NCBI RefSeq assembly: GCF_026342035.1
Contig: NZ_JAPENM010000006.1
Span: 310,001 to 374,000, forward strand
Length of the DNA stretch: 64,000 bases
From: Aldersonia sp. NBC_00410
GTDB lineage: Bacteria > Actinomycetota > Actinomycetes > Mycobacteriales > Mycobacteriaceae
Direction: 5' to 3'
Shown here: positions 37,043 to 45,463 of the stretch, in pieces
How the letters are laid out: each line of letters begins with the position of its first letter
How positions within the stretch are numbered: the first letter of the stretch is position 1
Translations under genes and position numbers: made by a program
Notes under the pieces: model-generated
What the model saw: the letters and a program-made list of their open reading frames with translations, nothing else
Told to the model about the DNA's origin: nothing
Database searches by the model: none

Positions 37043-37112
37043 CCGCGGTGATCACGAGCAACTTGCCCCAAAAACTTGGCGAATCGGGGCCATTTACTCG
37101 TGATCACCGCGG
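37043..37112. terminator. Large perfect inverted repeat between convergent operons
   Basis: A perfect 16-bp inverted repeat (CCGCGGTGATCACGAG, 37043-37058, and its complement, 37097-37112) encloses a 38-base loop. The loop contains inner GCCCC/GGGGC pairing. It lies between the ends of the synthetase and SDR genes, so bidirectional termination is likely. The length and internal structure are more elaborate than a standard terminator and could mark a dispersed repeat family. Confidence 0.7.
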
Positions 37113-37138
37113 GAGCCCGGTCACGGCGGGAGCCCGGT
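37109..37138. repeat. Two 13-bp direct repeats
   Basis: GCGGGAGCCCGGT occurs at 37109-37121 and 37126-37138 with 17-base period, overlapping the right edge of the large inverted repeat. It ends seven bases before the SDR stop codon. The function is unknown. Confidence 0.5.
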
Positions 37139-37144
37139 GCGGCG

Positions 37145-37918
37145 CTATTGCGCCAACGCGGCGATCTTGCCCAGCACGTCGGGGTAGCGGCGGGTGTGCG
37201 CGCCGCCGTTGAGGTCGATCGCCGCGCCGGTCATCCAGCCGGCCTTGTCGGAGGCGAGGAACACGACCATTTCGGCGATTTCCTCCGCTGTGCCCGAACG
37301 GCCGAGCGGGGTGTTCTCGATGTACTCGTCGAGCAGCCCCGGCACGACGGACAGCCCCGCCACGAGTGGGGTGTCCACGAGGCCGGGGGAGATGGCGTTC
37401 ACCCGGATCTTGCGCGAGGCGAGTTCCATTGCGGCGACCTCGGTCAGCATGAGGACGGCGGCCTTGGCGGCGCAGTAGGCAGCCATACCGGCGGCGGGCT
37501 GTCGGCCGTTGAGCGAGGCGATACACACCACGCTCGCGCCGTCGGACACGTGCCGCGCGGCATGCTTGAGTACGAGGAAGGTCCCGGTCTGGCAGACGTC
37601 GATCGTGGTCTGCCAGGCGGCGAGTTCGAGGTCGGCGATCGCGCCGGGCAGCGTCAAACCCGCGCAGTTGACCACCGTGTCGATTCGGCCGTGCTCGGCG
37701 ACGGTATCGGTGAAGAGTCGGGCGACCGTGCCTTCGTCGGTGACATCGACGTTGGCGGCCGTCACCGCAGCACCGAACTCCGCTGCCCGATCGCGGGCCG
37801 CGGACTCGTTGACGTCGGCCAGCACCACCGCCGCGCCCTCGCGCGCCAGCGCCGCCACGGTGGCGAGCCCGATTCCCGAGGCGCCGCCGACAACGATGGC
37901 GACCTTGCGTTCCGACAT
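37145..37918 (-). CDS. Short-chain dehydrogenase/reductase
   Basis: Classical SDR of 257 residues with the cofactor motif VGGASGIG, NCAG and the catalytic YCAAKAAV. It should interconvert an alcohol and ketone with NAD(P)(H). Its ATG directly follows the TAG of the upstream acyl-CoA synthetase gene with no spacer, and GGAGCGG lies inside that gene's end, so the two are coupled. Family and context fit a hydroxyacyl-CoA or alcohol dehydrogenase of the same pathway. Confidence 0.92.
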   Translation of the reverse strand: MSERKVAIVVGGASGIGLATVAALAREGAAVVLADVNESAARDRAAEFGAAVTAANVDVTDEGTVARLFTDTVAEHGRIDTVVNCAGLTLPGAIADLELAAWQTTIDVCQTGTFLVLKHAARHVSDGASVVCIASLNGRQPAAGMAAYCAAKAAVLMLTEVAAMELASRKIRVNAISPGLVDTPLVAGLSVVPGLLDEYIENTPLGRSGTAEEIAEMVVFLASDKAGWMTGAAIDLNGGAHTRRYPDVLGKIAALAQ

Positions 37919-39655
37919 CTACCGCTCCTTTGTCTGTGCCGATGAACGTGCCAGATAACGTTGACGCAGTTCGCGTTTGACGACCTTGCCGGTCGCTGTC
38001 CTTGGCAATGGTCCGAGGTCGAACACCACCTCGGTGGGGACCTTGTAGTCGGACAGGACCGCACGCGTGAGATCGCGCACGGCTTCGGCGTCGAGGTCGC
38101 GAATCCCGTCGCGAACCGTGACCGCAGCGACGAGTCGCTCGCCGCGCCGGTCGTCGGGCACACCGAACGCCGCTACCTCGCTGAAGCGATCCGACTGAGC
38201 CAGCGCGGCTTCCACTTCCGCACACGAGATGTTCTCGCCGGCGGAGATGACCAGATCCTTCGCTCGGTCGACCAGATACACCAGGCCGTGGTCGTCGACA
38301 TAGCCCAGGTCGCCGGTACGCAGCCAGGCGCCGTCGAACGCGTCGGCGGTGTCGTCCGGGCGCCCCGCGTAGCCGGCCATCACGAGCGCGCCGCGCAACT
38401 GCAACTCGCCGACCTGTCCGGCGGGTAGCTCGGCGCCGTCCCAATCAACCACGCGCACATCCATTGTCGGACTCATTGCGCCGGAGGTGGTCGGATGTGC
38501 GGCGAGAATGTCGCCGCCTGCCGTGCATACACTGCCGCCCACCTCGGTCATACCCCAGCCCGCGCTGCGCCGCGCGTTCGGCAGGCGATCGGCGATGCGG
38601 GCGGTGACGTTCGGCGGTGTCGCCTGACCGCCCGGCACGACGTTGAGCAGCGTGCCGAGACGCTCCGCGCCATCGGGCAGTGCGAGCAGATCGTCCACGG
38701 TCATCGGCGGTCCGGCCATAAGGCTCAATTGGTACTCGGCGATGAGATCGGCCGCGGCTGAGGCGTCCCAGCGCGGCATCGTGGCGACCCGACCGCCGGC
38801 GTTCATCGTCGCCATGAGTGCGGCGATGCCGGAGACGTGGAACAACGGGAAAATGAGCAGGGCAGAAACCGTCGGCATCAGTGTGCGCAGGTCTTCGACG
38901 GCAATACCGTATGTTCTGGAGGCGAATTCGAGGTTCGTGTCCGCGACGAAGCGCATGTTCAGCACGACGTTGCAGATGTTGCGATGAGTGAGCAGCACGC
39001 CCTTCGGCCGACCGGACGTGCCGGAGGTGAACAGGATCAGACAGACCGAATCGGTATCCGAGACATGCGGTTCGGGTGCCGACCGAGGCGTCGCGGTGAG
39101 GTCGGTCAGGTTCGGCGTGGCGGGTGTCTCGGCATCCGTCGCAATAAGCTGTGCCGAGACGCCTGCCGACGCGAGCGTGCGCAGCGACTTCGGGTCGGCG
39201 ACGATGACGGCGCAGGGCACTTCGACTGCCGCCGCGCCGATTTCGTTCGCGCTCGATCTGCTGTTGAACAGCACGGCGACGGCGCCGATCCGGGTGATCG
39301 CGAACAGCGCGATCAGATAGTCCGCTCGATTGTTCATCATGATGCCGACGTGCTCGCCGGGCCCGACCCCATACACCTCGTGCAGGACCGCGGCGAAGCG
39401 CCGTGCCCGTTCGAACACCTCGCGGTAGGTCTGCTCGCCGCCGACGCCGACCGTGAGGGTGTTGTCGGCGAAACGCTGCTCGAAATCGGCGACGACGGTG
39501 TACAGCGTCGGCGCGGCATGCCGATAGGTCCGGATCGTCGCGCCCCGGACGTGCGCGTCGACCATCTCGAACGGAGCCCCGGGCGCGGTGAGCGCCGCCT
39601 CGATCTCGCGATAGGCGGCTACCGGGGACTTCACTTCGACGGTGGAATCCGACAC
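37919..39655 (-). CDS. AMP-binding acyl-CoA synthetase (FadD-like)
   Basis: Ligase of 578 residues. The P-loop is LFTSGTSGRPKGV, and the later motifs GWGMTE and RTGDLGYVDD, plus the C-terminal TGKVVKRELR lysine, are complete. It activates a fatty or aromatic acid as its CoA ester. The GTG start at 39655 follows GGAGCAGGC; the longer upstream frame is less likely. It forms a two-gene unit with the SDR and is divergent from the TetR gene at 39767, which probably controls it. Confidence 0.9.
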   Translation of the reverse strand: MSDSTVEVKSPVAAYREIEAALTAPGAPFEMVDAHVRGATIRTYRHAAPTLYTVVADFEQRFADNTLTVGVGGEQTYREVFERARRFAAVLHEVYGVGPGEHVGIMMNNRADYLIALFAITRIGAVAVLFNSRSSANEIGAAAVEVPCAVIVADPKSLRTLASAGVSAQLIATDAETPATPNLTDLTATPRSAPEPHVSDTDSVCLILFTSGTSGRPKGVLLTHRNICNVVLNMRFVADTNLEFASRTYGIAVEDLRTLMPTVSALLIFPLFHVSGIAALMATMNAGGRVATMPRWDASAAADLIAEYQLSLMAGPPMTVDDLLALPDGAERLGTLLNVVPGGQATPPNVTARIADRLPNARRSAGWGMTEVGGSVCTAGGDILAAHPTTSGAMSPTMDVRVVDWDGAELPAGQVGELQLRGALVMAGYAGRPDDTADAFDGAWLRTGDLGYVDDHGLVYLVDRAKDLVISAGENISCAEVEAALAQSDRFSEVAAFGVPDDRRGERLVAAVTVRDGIRDLDAEAVRDLTRAVLSDYKVPTEVVFDLGPLPRTATGKVVKRELRQRYLARSSAQTKER

Positions 39656-39704
39656 GCCTGCTCCTCTCGATCTGTGACGCTGCGCACACACACTCCGCCA
39701 TTAG

Positions 39705-39722
39705 TCATAGCAGGTTCTATGA
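39705..39722. promoter_or_regulatory. Candidate TetR operator in a divergent promoter
   Basis: TCATAG-CAGGTT-CTATGA is a perfect 6-bp inverted repeat with a 6-base spacer, extended imperfectly on both sides by AGT/ACT. It lies between the divergent synthetase and TetR genes. It overlaps a possible ATG at 39719, which argues for the later TetR start. Confidence 0.5.
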
Positions 39723-39766
39723 ACTCAGTCACGAAGTCATCCCGGGGCTGGCTATCATCTGCAGTC

Positions 39767-40381
39767 GTGGTTGTCAGCGCCAAGGGGACGCGGCTGAATC
39801 GGCGCGGTCTGCAGACGCGGCTGCACATGATCGATGTCGCGATCCGGTGCCTGGCCGCACCGCCCGAGGGCGAGCAGGTCAGCGCGAATCTGGTCGCGCG
39901 CGAGGCTGGGGTGACCTGGGGGACCGTCCAACATCAGTTCGGCGACGCGGACGGCTTGTGGGCCGCGGTGCTCGAGCACATCCTCACCGAGTGGCAGCCG
40001 GTGCACGCGGCAACCGGCGATCCCGAGCCACTGGCGAGTCGAATCGATGCCATCGTGACGCGATTCTGGCGGTCGTTGGCCGCGCCGCAGGCTCGTGCGG
40101 TGGGGAACCTGCGGCAGTTGCTGCCCGGGAACCGGAGCGAGCTCGAACTCGCTTTCCCGCACAGCGCGGCGGCAATCGCCGCGTGGGACCGGGCGTGGAC
40201 CGAGGCGTATGCGGGGGCGCTGGCCGGACTCGACGTCGACGAGGAGAAATTGCATCGCGTACGCATCTTCTTGCCGGGTGCGTTACGTGGCATGCGGGCC
40301 GAGTCGGAGCTGTCCACCTACTTCGACATCGACGAAGGTCGTCGCGGCATGGTCGAGGCGATCGTGGCGTATCTCAGCTGA
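39767..40381 (+). CDS. TetR-family regulator
   Basis: Regulator of about 204 residues. The helix-turn-helix region reads VSANLVAREAGVTWGTVQHQFGD, with a helical C-terminal domain. The start is uncertain: GTG 39767 is chosen because ATG 39719 falls inside a palindrome that is probably an operator, and neither has a strong ribosome-binding site. It is divergent from the acyl-CoA synthetase-SDR pair and is likely their repressor. The family is clear from the HTH; the ligand is unknown. Confidence 0.8.
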   Translation: MVVSAKGTRLNRRGLQTRLHMIDVAIRCLAAPPEGEQVSANLVAREAGVTWGTVQHQFGDADGLWAAVLEHILTEWQPVHAATGDPEPLASRIDAIVTRFWRSLAAPQARAVGNLRQLLPGNRSELELAFPHSAAAIAAWDRAWTEAYAGALAGLDVDEEKLHRVRIFLPGALRGMRAESELSTYFDIDEGRRGMVEAIVAYLS

Positions 40382-40500
40382 CCGTGCGGCATGCTGCGAT
40401 GGGGACCCCGGGGCTGATCATCGGTATTGTCTGCAGGGTTGGTCACGCGTTTTGTTGGTCAGCTCGGCCGGTGTGACGAGACGTAAGGACGTGGTTGACG

Positions 40501-41721
40501 ATGCGTGCGCCGCACGACCCGGACTCGACCCCGCCGCTCGGCCTCGCAGCCGTCGACACGGCGCATTGGGAGCAGCTCGCGCTGCTCCTGGTCGAGGATG
40601 ATCGGGCCGACGCGCTGCTGGTCGAGGAGCTGATCATCGATGCGGGCGCACCGATCGAGATGACCTGGGCGCCGTCGATGGCGGACGCCGAGCGGGAAAT
40701 CGCCACGGCCCGGCCCAACTGTGTGCTGCTCGACCTCAATCTCCCCGACGCCCACGGTATAGACGCGCTCGCCAGGATCGGCAGGTTCGACCCGACCATT
40801 CCGGTCGTCGTGCTCACCGGCCTGAACGACGAGCATTTCGGTGTCCTGGCGGTCGCGTCGGGCGCGCAGGACTACTTGGTCAAGGGGCGGGTGGAACCGG
40901 AAACGCTGCGCCGCGCGGTGCTGTATGCGATCGAGCGCAAGCGTGCCGAGCTCACCGCTGTCGACCTGCACGCCAGCCAATTGCAGGCGCGGGAGAACGC
41001 CCGGCTGGAGCGCGGGCTGCTCGCCTCGCCGCTGCTCGACGACGATCCCGGCGTCGAGATCGTCACCCGGTACCGGCCCAGCCGGGAACACGCGTTGCTC
41101 GGCGGCGACTTTTTCGATGTCGTGCAGACACCGGACCGCACGGTGCATGTGCTCATGGGCGATGTATCCGGGCACGGTCCGGACGAGGCGGCACTCGGGG
41201 TAGCGCTGCGGATCGCCTGGCGCGCATTGACATTCGCGGGCCTGCACGGTTCGGAGCGGATGCGGCAGCTCGAACGAATCCTGCGCACCGAGCGTGCCAA
41301 GGACGGCATCTTCGCGACCGTCATGAGCCTCGCCATCCGCGAGGGCAGCCCGATCATCACCGCGGTTCGCGCCGGCCACCCCGGCATGCTGCTGCACGGG
41401 CAGGGCACGGTCGAGTGGGTCGAACCCGTCGGCGGTGCCGCGCTCGGCCTGAACACCGTCGCATGGCTCCCGGCGCAGGTGGCGTTCCCGCCTGGTTACG
41501 GGCTCGTGCTGCTGACTGACGGCCTGTTCGAGGGCCACTCCGGCCTCGGCAACGAGCGACTCGGCGAGGACGGGCTGCTCGAACTTGCCCGGTCGATCGC
41601 ATCGCTACCCGGGGCCGAGTTCGTCGACGCCCTGATCGACGGGGCGGAGAAAGCTGCCCAAGACCACGGTGGGCTCGCCGACGACATTGCCGTGGTGCGC
41701 GTCGAACGGACATCGTTATGA
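40501..41721 (+). CDS. Response regulator with PP2C-type (SpoIIE/RsbU) phosphatase domain
   Basis: Protein of 406 residues. The N-terminal receiver domain (about 22-140) has the phospho-acceptor Asp in LLDLNLPD and the conserved Lys in YLVKG. After a linker, a PP2C-like SpoIIE phosphatase domain shows LGGDFFD and MGDVSGHG metal-binding motifs. Such proteins dephosphorylate anti-anti-sigma factors of the RsbV type. It is the first of three genes joined by 4-base overlaps with a histidine kinase and a second receiver. The RsbW/RsbV-like genes at 57786-58707 could be related, but they are distant. Confidence 0.88.
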   Translation: MRAPHDPDSTPPLGLAAVDTAHWEQLALLLVEDDRADALLVEELIIDAGAPIEMTWAPSMADAEREIATARPNCVLLDLNLPDAHGIDALARIGRFDPTIPVVVLTGLNDEHFGVLAVASGAQDYLVKGRVEPETLRRAVLYAIERKRAELTAVDLHASQLQARENARLERGLLASPLLDDDPGVEIVTRYRPSREHALLGGDFFDVVQTPDRTVHVLMGDVSGHGPDEAALGVALRIAWRALTFAGLHGSERMRQLERILRTERAKDGIFATVMSLAIREGSPIITAVRAGHPGMLLHGQGTVEWVEPVGGAALGLNTVAWLPAQVAFPPGYGLVLLTDGLFEGHSGLGNERLGEDGLLELARSIASLPGAEFVDALIDGAEKAAQDHGGLADDIAVVRVERTSL

Positions 41722-43406
41722 GCACGAGCGTCTCGCCGGCGACCCACTCCGGCGTCTCGCCACAGCGCGGTGCGCCGCTCACCGTGCAGGGCTGGATGTA
41801 TCTCGTGGTCTCGGTCATGGGCATCGTGGTGCTCGCCGGTGCCATCGCGGGGGCGGTGTTACTCGACCGGACCAATCAGGTGTCCGACGAGCTGATCGAC
41901 AACGTCCAGCCCGCGCGGGTCGCGGCGTACCAGCTGCAGGGGGCGTTGCGTGACCAGGAAACGGCGGTCCGCGGGTACAGCATCGCAGCCGACCCGCGGT
42001 TCCTGGAGCCGTACTACGAGGGTCAGCGCAACGAAGGCCTGGCAGCGCAGACCATCCGGGATTTGGTCGATGGCCAGGATGAGCTGATGGCCGATCTCGA
42101 CGCGGTCGAACAGGCCGGCGCGACCTGGCGCAGCTCGTCCGCCGAACCACTCATCGCCGGCGTCGCGCCGGGGAGCCCGAGGCTCGTCGATAGCGAGTCG
42201 GCGCTGCAGGGGAAGGTCGAATTCGACCGGATGCGGGTGCTTTTCGACAAGCAGAACGACAATTTGAGCGTGGCTCGTCGGGACGGTATCGAGCACCTCT
42301 CGACGATGCGGAGTTGGCGTGACACTGTGCTCGCGGCCATGATCGGCGCCTTCTTCGTCACCGCGATCGTGCTGGTGATCCTGGTCCGATCGGCGGTCAC
42401 CCGGCCGCTCGGCGCGCTCGCCGCGGCGTGCCGGCGGATCACCGAGGGCAGCTTCGGCGAACGGATCGTGCCGCAGGGACCGAAGGATATTCGGGCGATT
42501 GCGACCGATGTGGAGAACATGCGGCAGCGCATCGTCGACGAGCTCGACGCATCGCGCAAAGCCAGAGAGCGGTTGGCCGAGCAGGCCGGGGAGCTCGACG
42601 AACAGGCGACCGAGCTGCGCCGGTCGAATGCCGAACTCGAGCAATTCGCCTATGTCGCGTCGCACGATCTGCAGGAGCCGCTGCGCAAGGTGGCCTCGTT
42701 CTGCCAGCTACTCGAGAAGCGCTACGGCGACAAACTCGACGAGCGCGGTACCGAATACATCCGCTTCGCGGTCGACGGCGCGAAGCGGATGCAGGTCCTC
42801 ATCAACGACCTGTTGACCTTCTCGCGGGTCGGACGGCTCAGCACGACACAGGCCGACGTGGATCTGGAAGCGACGGTCGATCTGGCGCTGGGCAACCTGC
42901 AGACCTCGATCGAGGAGTCCGGTGCCGAGGTCGTGCGTCCGGATCGCCCGCTACCCCACATTTCCGGCGACCCCACGCTGATGACGATGCTGTGGCAGAA
43001 CCTGATCGGCAACGCCGTCAAGTTCAAGCGGCCCGGGGTCGCGCCCCGGGTCGTGATCGATTGCGACCGCGCGCCCGATTCCGACGAGGAATGGCTGTTC
43101 AGCGTGACCGACAACGGCATCGGCATCGCCGAGGAATTCGTTGACAAGGTGTTCGTCATCTTCCAGCGGCTACACGGTCGCGACGCCTACACCGGCACGG
43201 GTATCGGCCTCGCGCTGTGCAAGAAGATCGTCGAGCAGCACGGCGGCACGATCTGGATCGACACGTCCTACACCGACGGAACTCGTTTCCGCTTCACCAT
43301 CCCGGTTACCGTGGACCACAACTCTGTTGCACTGGGGAGCGAAGCTCCCTCCGTTGCAATTGGGAGCGAAGCTCCACGGCCCTTTCTGGAAGGAACCAAC
43401 GCATGA
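41718..43406 (+). CDS. CHASE3-HAMP sensor histidine kinase
   Basis: Membrane histidine kinase of 562 residues. A first membrane segment (about 30-53) is followed by an extracytoplasmic CHASE3-like region, a second membrane segment (about 207-228) and HAMP. HisKA has the phosphorylated His in ASHDLQEP (about 315), and the ATPase has NAVKFKR and DNGIGIAEEF. It overlaps both neighbours by ATGA, so all three components are coupled. The final ~20 residues contain two 9-residue repeats (SVALGSEAP/SVAIGSEAP) coded by palindromic DNA. The ligand is unknown. Confidence 0.9.
   Translation: MSTSVSPATHSGVSPQRGAPLTVQGWMYLVVSVMGIVVLAGAIAGAVLLDRTNQVSDELIDNVQPARVAAYQLQGALRDQETAVRGYSIAADPRFLEPYYEGQRNEGLAAQTIRDLVDGQDELMADLDAVEQAGATWRSSSAEPLIAGVAPGSPRLVDSESALQGKVEFDRMRVLFDKQNDNLSVARRDGIEHLSTMRSWRDTVLAAMIGAFFVTAIVLVILVRSAVTRPLGALAAACRRITEGSFGERIVPQGPKDIRAIATDVENMRQRIVDELDASRKARERLAEQAGELDEQATELRRSNAELEQFAYVASHDLQEPLRKVASFCQLLEKRYGDKLDERGTEYIRFAVDGAKRMQVLINDLLTFSRVGRLSTTQADVDLEATVDLALGNLQTSIEESGAEVVRPDRPLPHISGDPTLMTMLWQNLIGNAVKFKRPGVAPRVVIDCDRAPDSDEEWLFSVTDNGIGIAEEFVDKVFVIFQRLHGRDAYTGTGIGLALCKKIVEQHGGTIWIDTSYTDGTRFRFTIPVTVDHNSVALGSEAPSVAIGSEAPRPFLEGTNA
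43325..43375 (+). repeat. In-frame 27-bp repeat with palindromic core in the kinase gene
   Basis: Two 24-base near-identical copies (43325-43348 and 43352-43375) with 27-base period each carry GGAGC-GAA-GCTCC. They extend the kinase by nine residues each. The hairpin-forming cores lie just before the start of the next gene and could influence its translation. Confidence 0.65.
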
Positions 43407-43843
43407 CACCCGCCGTTCGGGCAATCGACGTGTTGCTCGTTGAAGACGATCCTGGGGACGAGTTGATCACCCGGGAGGCTTTCGAGCACAACAAAATCAA
43501 GAACAACCTGCACGTCGCGCACGACGGTGAGGAAGGTCTGGACTTCCTCTACAAGCGTGGCGCCCATGAGGGCGCGCCGCGGCCGGATCTGATCCTGCTC
43601 GATCTGAACCTGCCCAAGTACGACGGTCGTCAGCTGTTGGAGAAAATCAAGTCCGACATCGACCTGTGCCATATTCCGGTCGTCGTGCTGACCACCTCCT
43701 CGGCCGAAGAGGACATCCTGCGCAGCTACAAGCTGCACGCCAACGCCTACGTGACCAAGCCCGTGGATCTCGACCAGTTCCTGAGCGCAGTGCGCCAGAT
43801 CGACGAGTTTTTCGTTCAGGTCGTGCGGCTGCCGCAGTTCTGA
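43403..43843 (+). CDS. Single-domain response regulator, Rcp1-like
   Basis: Receiver-only protein of 146 residues. The acidic pocket is VEDDPGDE, the phospho-acceptor Asp lies in LLDLNLPK, and Thr and Lys follow in TTSSAEED and TKPVDLDQF. It resembles the response regulators of phytochrome-type kinases and has no output domain, so it acts by protein contact or as a phosphate relay. It starts in ATGA at the stop of the histidine kinase, with AAGGA upstream. The kinase may phosphorylate both this protein and the phosphatase receiver. Confidence 0.9.
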   Translation: MTPAVRAIDVLLVEDDPGDELITREAFEHNKIKNNLHVAHDGEEGLDFLYKRGAHEGAPRPDLILLDLNLPKYDGRQLLEKIKSDIDLCHIPVVVLTTSSAEEDILRSYKLHANAYVTKPVDLDQFLSAVRQIDEFFVQVVRLPQF

Positions 43844-43873
43844 TTCATTCGATGCACGGCTCCGCGTGGGCGC

Positions 43874-44500
43874 TCAAGCACGCGCACGCCGCGCGGTAAG
43901 GAAATCGTCGACGATCTGCGTGTGCGCGGGCTGCGTCAGGGACGGCAGCCCCGCGATCCGCGAGAACACGATGGGCCCGATCAATTGGCAGACGGCCAGT
44001 GTCCGATCGAATTCGCCGAGTTCGGCGACCGTTTCCGGGTCACTGAGCAGCTCGTCGAACGGCATCCGGTACTGCTCGATGATCCGGCTGCGCAGCGAGG
44101 CGATCGCATCGGGCTGCTGTGGGTCGGTCGATCCGAGCGCGAGCCACGCGAGCGCGGCGACCTGAATCGGCACGTCTTCGATCAATGCGGCCTGGCCGCC
44201 GACCAGCTCCACGAGGCGGTCGCGCAGCGAGCCGCGCTGTGGCGGCGGAGATACCGGTGGCACGAGGCGTTCGAAGGCTGCGGCCAGGAGCTCCGTGCTG
44301 CTGGGAAAGTGCCGGTACAAGGTGGTCCGGGCGACTCCGGAGGAGCGGGTGACCGCGTCGATCGTCACCGCGTCCACCCCGCCGCTGAGCAGCAGTTCGG
44401 TGGCCGCGTCGAGCAGCCGGGCGCGCGAGCGCAGCCGGCGGGGGTCGATGTTGTCCTGATCCTCGGTCTGCCACGCCGTCGTGGTGCTGTGCTCGCTCAT
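43874..44500 (-). CDS. TetR-family regulator
   Basis: Regulator of 208 residues. The helix-turn-helix reads VTIDAVTRSSGVARTTLYRHF, followed by a helical domain with a C-terminal helix typical of the family. It is convergent with the response regulator gene. It has no obvious divergent partner, since the region upstream holds the terminator of the secreted-protein gene. Targets cannot be inferred from the window. AGGCAGGG precedes the ATG. Confidence 0.88.
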   Translation of the reverse strand: MSEHSTTTAWQTEDQDNIDPRRLRSRARLLDAATELLLSGGVDAVTIDAVTRSSGVARTTLYRHFPSSTELLAAAFERLVPPVSPPPQRGSLRDRLVELVGGQAALIEDVPIQVAALAWLALGSTDPQQPDAIASLRSRIIEQYRMPFDELLSDPETVAELGEFDRTLAVCQLIGPIVFSRIAGLPSLTQPAHTQIVDDFLTARRARA

Positions 44501-44632
44501 CCCTGCCTTGTGGTCGTTTTGCCCGATCGCTCCCGACGCGCGGAGTCTATCGCGGCAAGGCAGTGCAGGTAACGGTGGTAGCGAAGGGATACTTCCGGTC
44601 CACCTTCGCGCGAAACATCGGGGTGCGGAAAC

Positions 44633-44673
44633 ACCGCATCCCGGCGGGCCTGTCGGCCCACCGGGATGCGGCG
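44633..44673. terminator. Strong hairpin terminator
   Basis: CCGCATCCCGGCGGGCC and its near-complement form a 17-bp stem with one mismatch around a four-base loop. It lies 20 bases after the stop of the minus-strand secreted-protein gene and should end its transcript. Confidence 0.75.
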
Positions 44674-44692
44674 TGTTGCGTCTGCGCGAAGG

Positions 44693-45463
44693 CTACTTCG
44701 CGGCCGGCGGCGCGGTGAAGGGCTGCTGGGTCTGCACCAGGTAGTTGATCCCGGCGCCGATCGCGACGGGAACGGTCACCAGCACCGCGCCGGTGAGGGC
44801 GCCGAGGGTACCCAGTCCGGCTGCACCGGCGGCGCAGCCTGCCACCCCACCCAGAGGGGCGAGCGGCCCGGTGACGACGGCTCCACTGGCCAGGCCGACA
44901 ACGCAGCCGGTAACGCCGCCGACGATCAGACCGGTCGCGGTGCCGACGGTGGCACCGATCGAGATGGTGTCCTTCATCCGGTTGAATTCCCACTGCTCGC
45001 GTTCCTGCCAGGTCTTGAAACGCGGATCGGGGCCCGCGACCTGGGTGACGCCGGGGACGCCGGCCGTCGCCGCGACCGGGCTAACGGCAACAGCGGCGGG
45101 CGCCGGTGCGGGGAGCGCCGAATCGGCGGTGGCGAGCAGCGCAGGGGCGACTGGGGCCAGCGCCGCGGAGACGGGGGCGAGTGGGGCGCTGACCGAGACG
45201 GTCCCGGTCGGTCCGGTCATCCCAATCTGGCCGCCACCGACCTGAATGGTCCCGAACGGGGTGGCCAGCGCCGCGGACGCTGTCGGAGCGGCCGCAGGTG
45301 CGAGCACCTGGTGGGCAGCGGCACCAAGGAAATCTGTGGCGTTGCTCACGATTTGCTGACCGGGGTCGGTGGTGGGCGCGGGCGCTGCGTTCGCGGTGCC
45401 GGCAGCGGCCGCAACGGCGGTGGCGGCCATCGCCGCAACCGCGGCGTAGTTCCTCGTCCTCAT
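44693..45463 (-). CDS. Alanine/proline-rich secreted protein with a glycine-rich hydrophobic C-terminus
   Basis: Protein of 256 residues. A signal peptide covers about 28 residues (AVAAMAATAVAAAAGTANA), then a low-complexity Ala/Pro region to residue ~135. A charged linker (FKTWQEREQWEFNRMKD) leads to a C-terminal Gly/Ala/Val-rich region with three hydrophobic runs. It resembles secreted or envelope proteins of nocardiae, but I do not recognise a named family. The start at 45463 gives a normal signal peptide. A strong terminator follows. Confidence 0.75.
   Translation of the reverse strand: MRTRNYAAVAAMAATAVAAAAGTANAAPAPTTDPGQQIVSNATDFLGAAAHQVLAPAAAPTASAALATPFGTIQVGGGQIGMTGPTGTVSVSAPLAPVSAALAPVAPALLATADSALPAPAPAAVAVSPVAATAGVPGVTQVAGPDPRFKTWQEREQWEFNRMKDTISIGATVGTATGLIVGGVTGCVVGLASGAVVTGPLAPLGGVAGCAAGAAGLGTLGALTGAVLVTVPVAIGAGINYLVQTQQPFTAPPAAK

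Noticed and set aside
38837-39766. Upstream extension of the TetR frame across the acyl-CoA synthetase
   Set aside because: It is antisense to the synthetase and has no resemblance to TetR N-termini.
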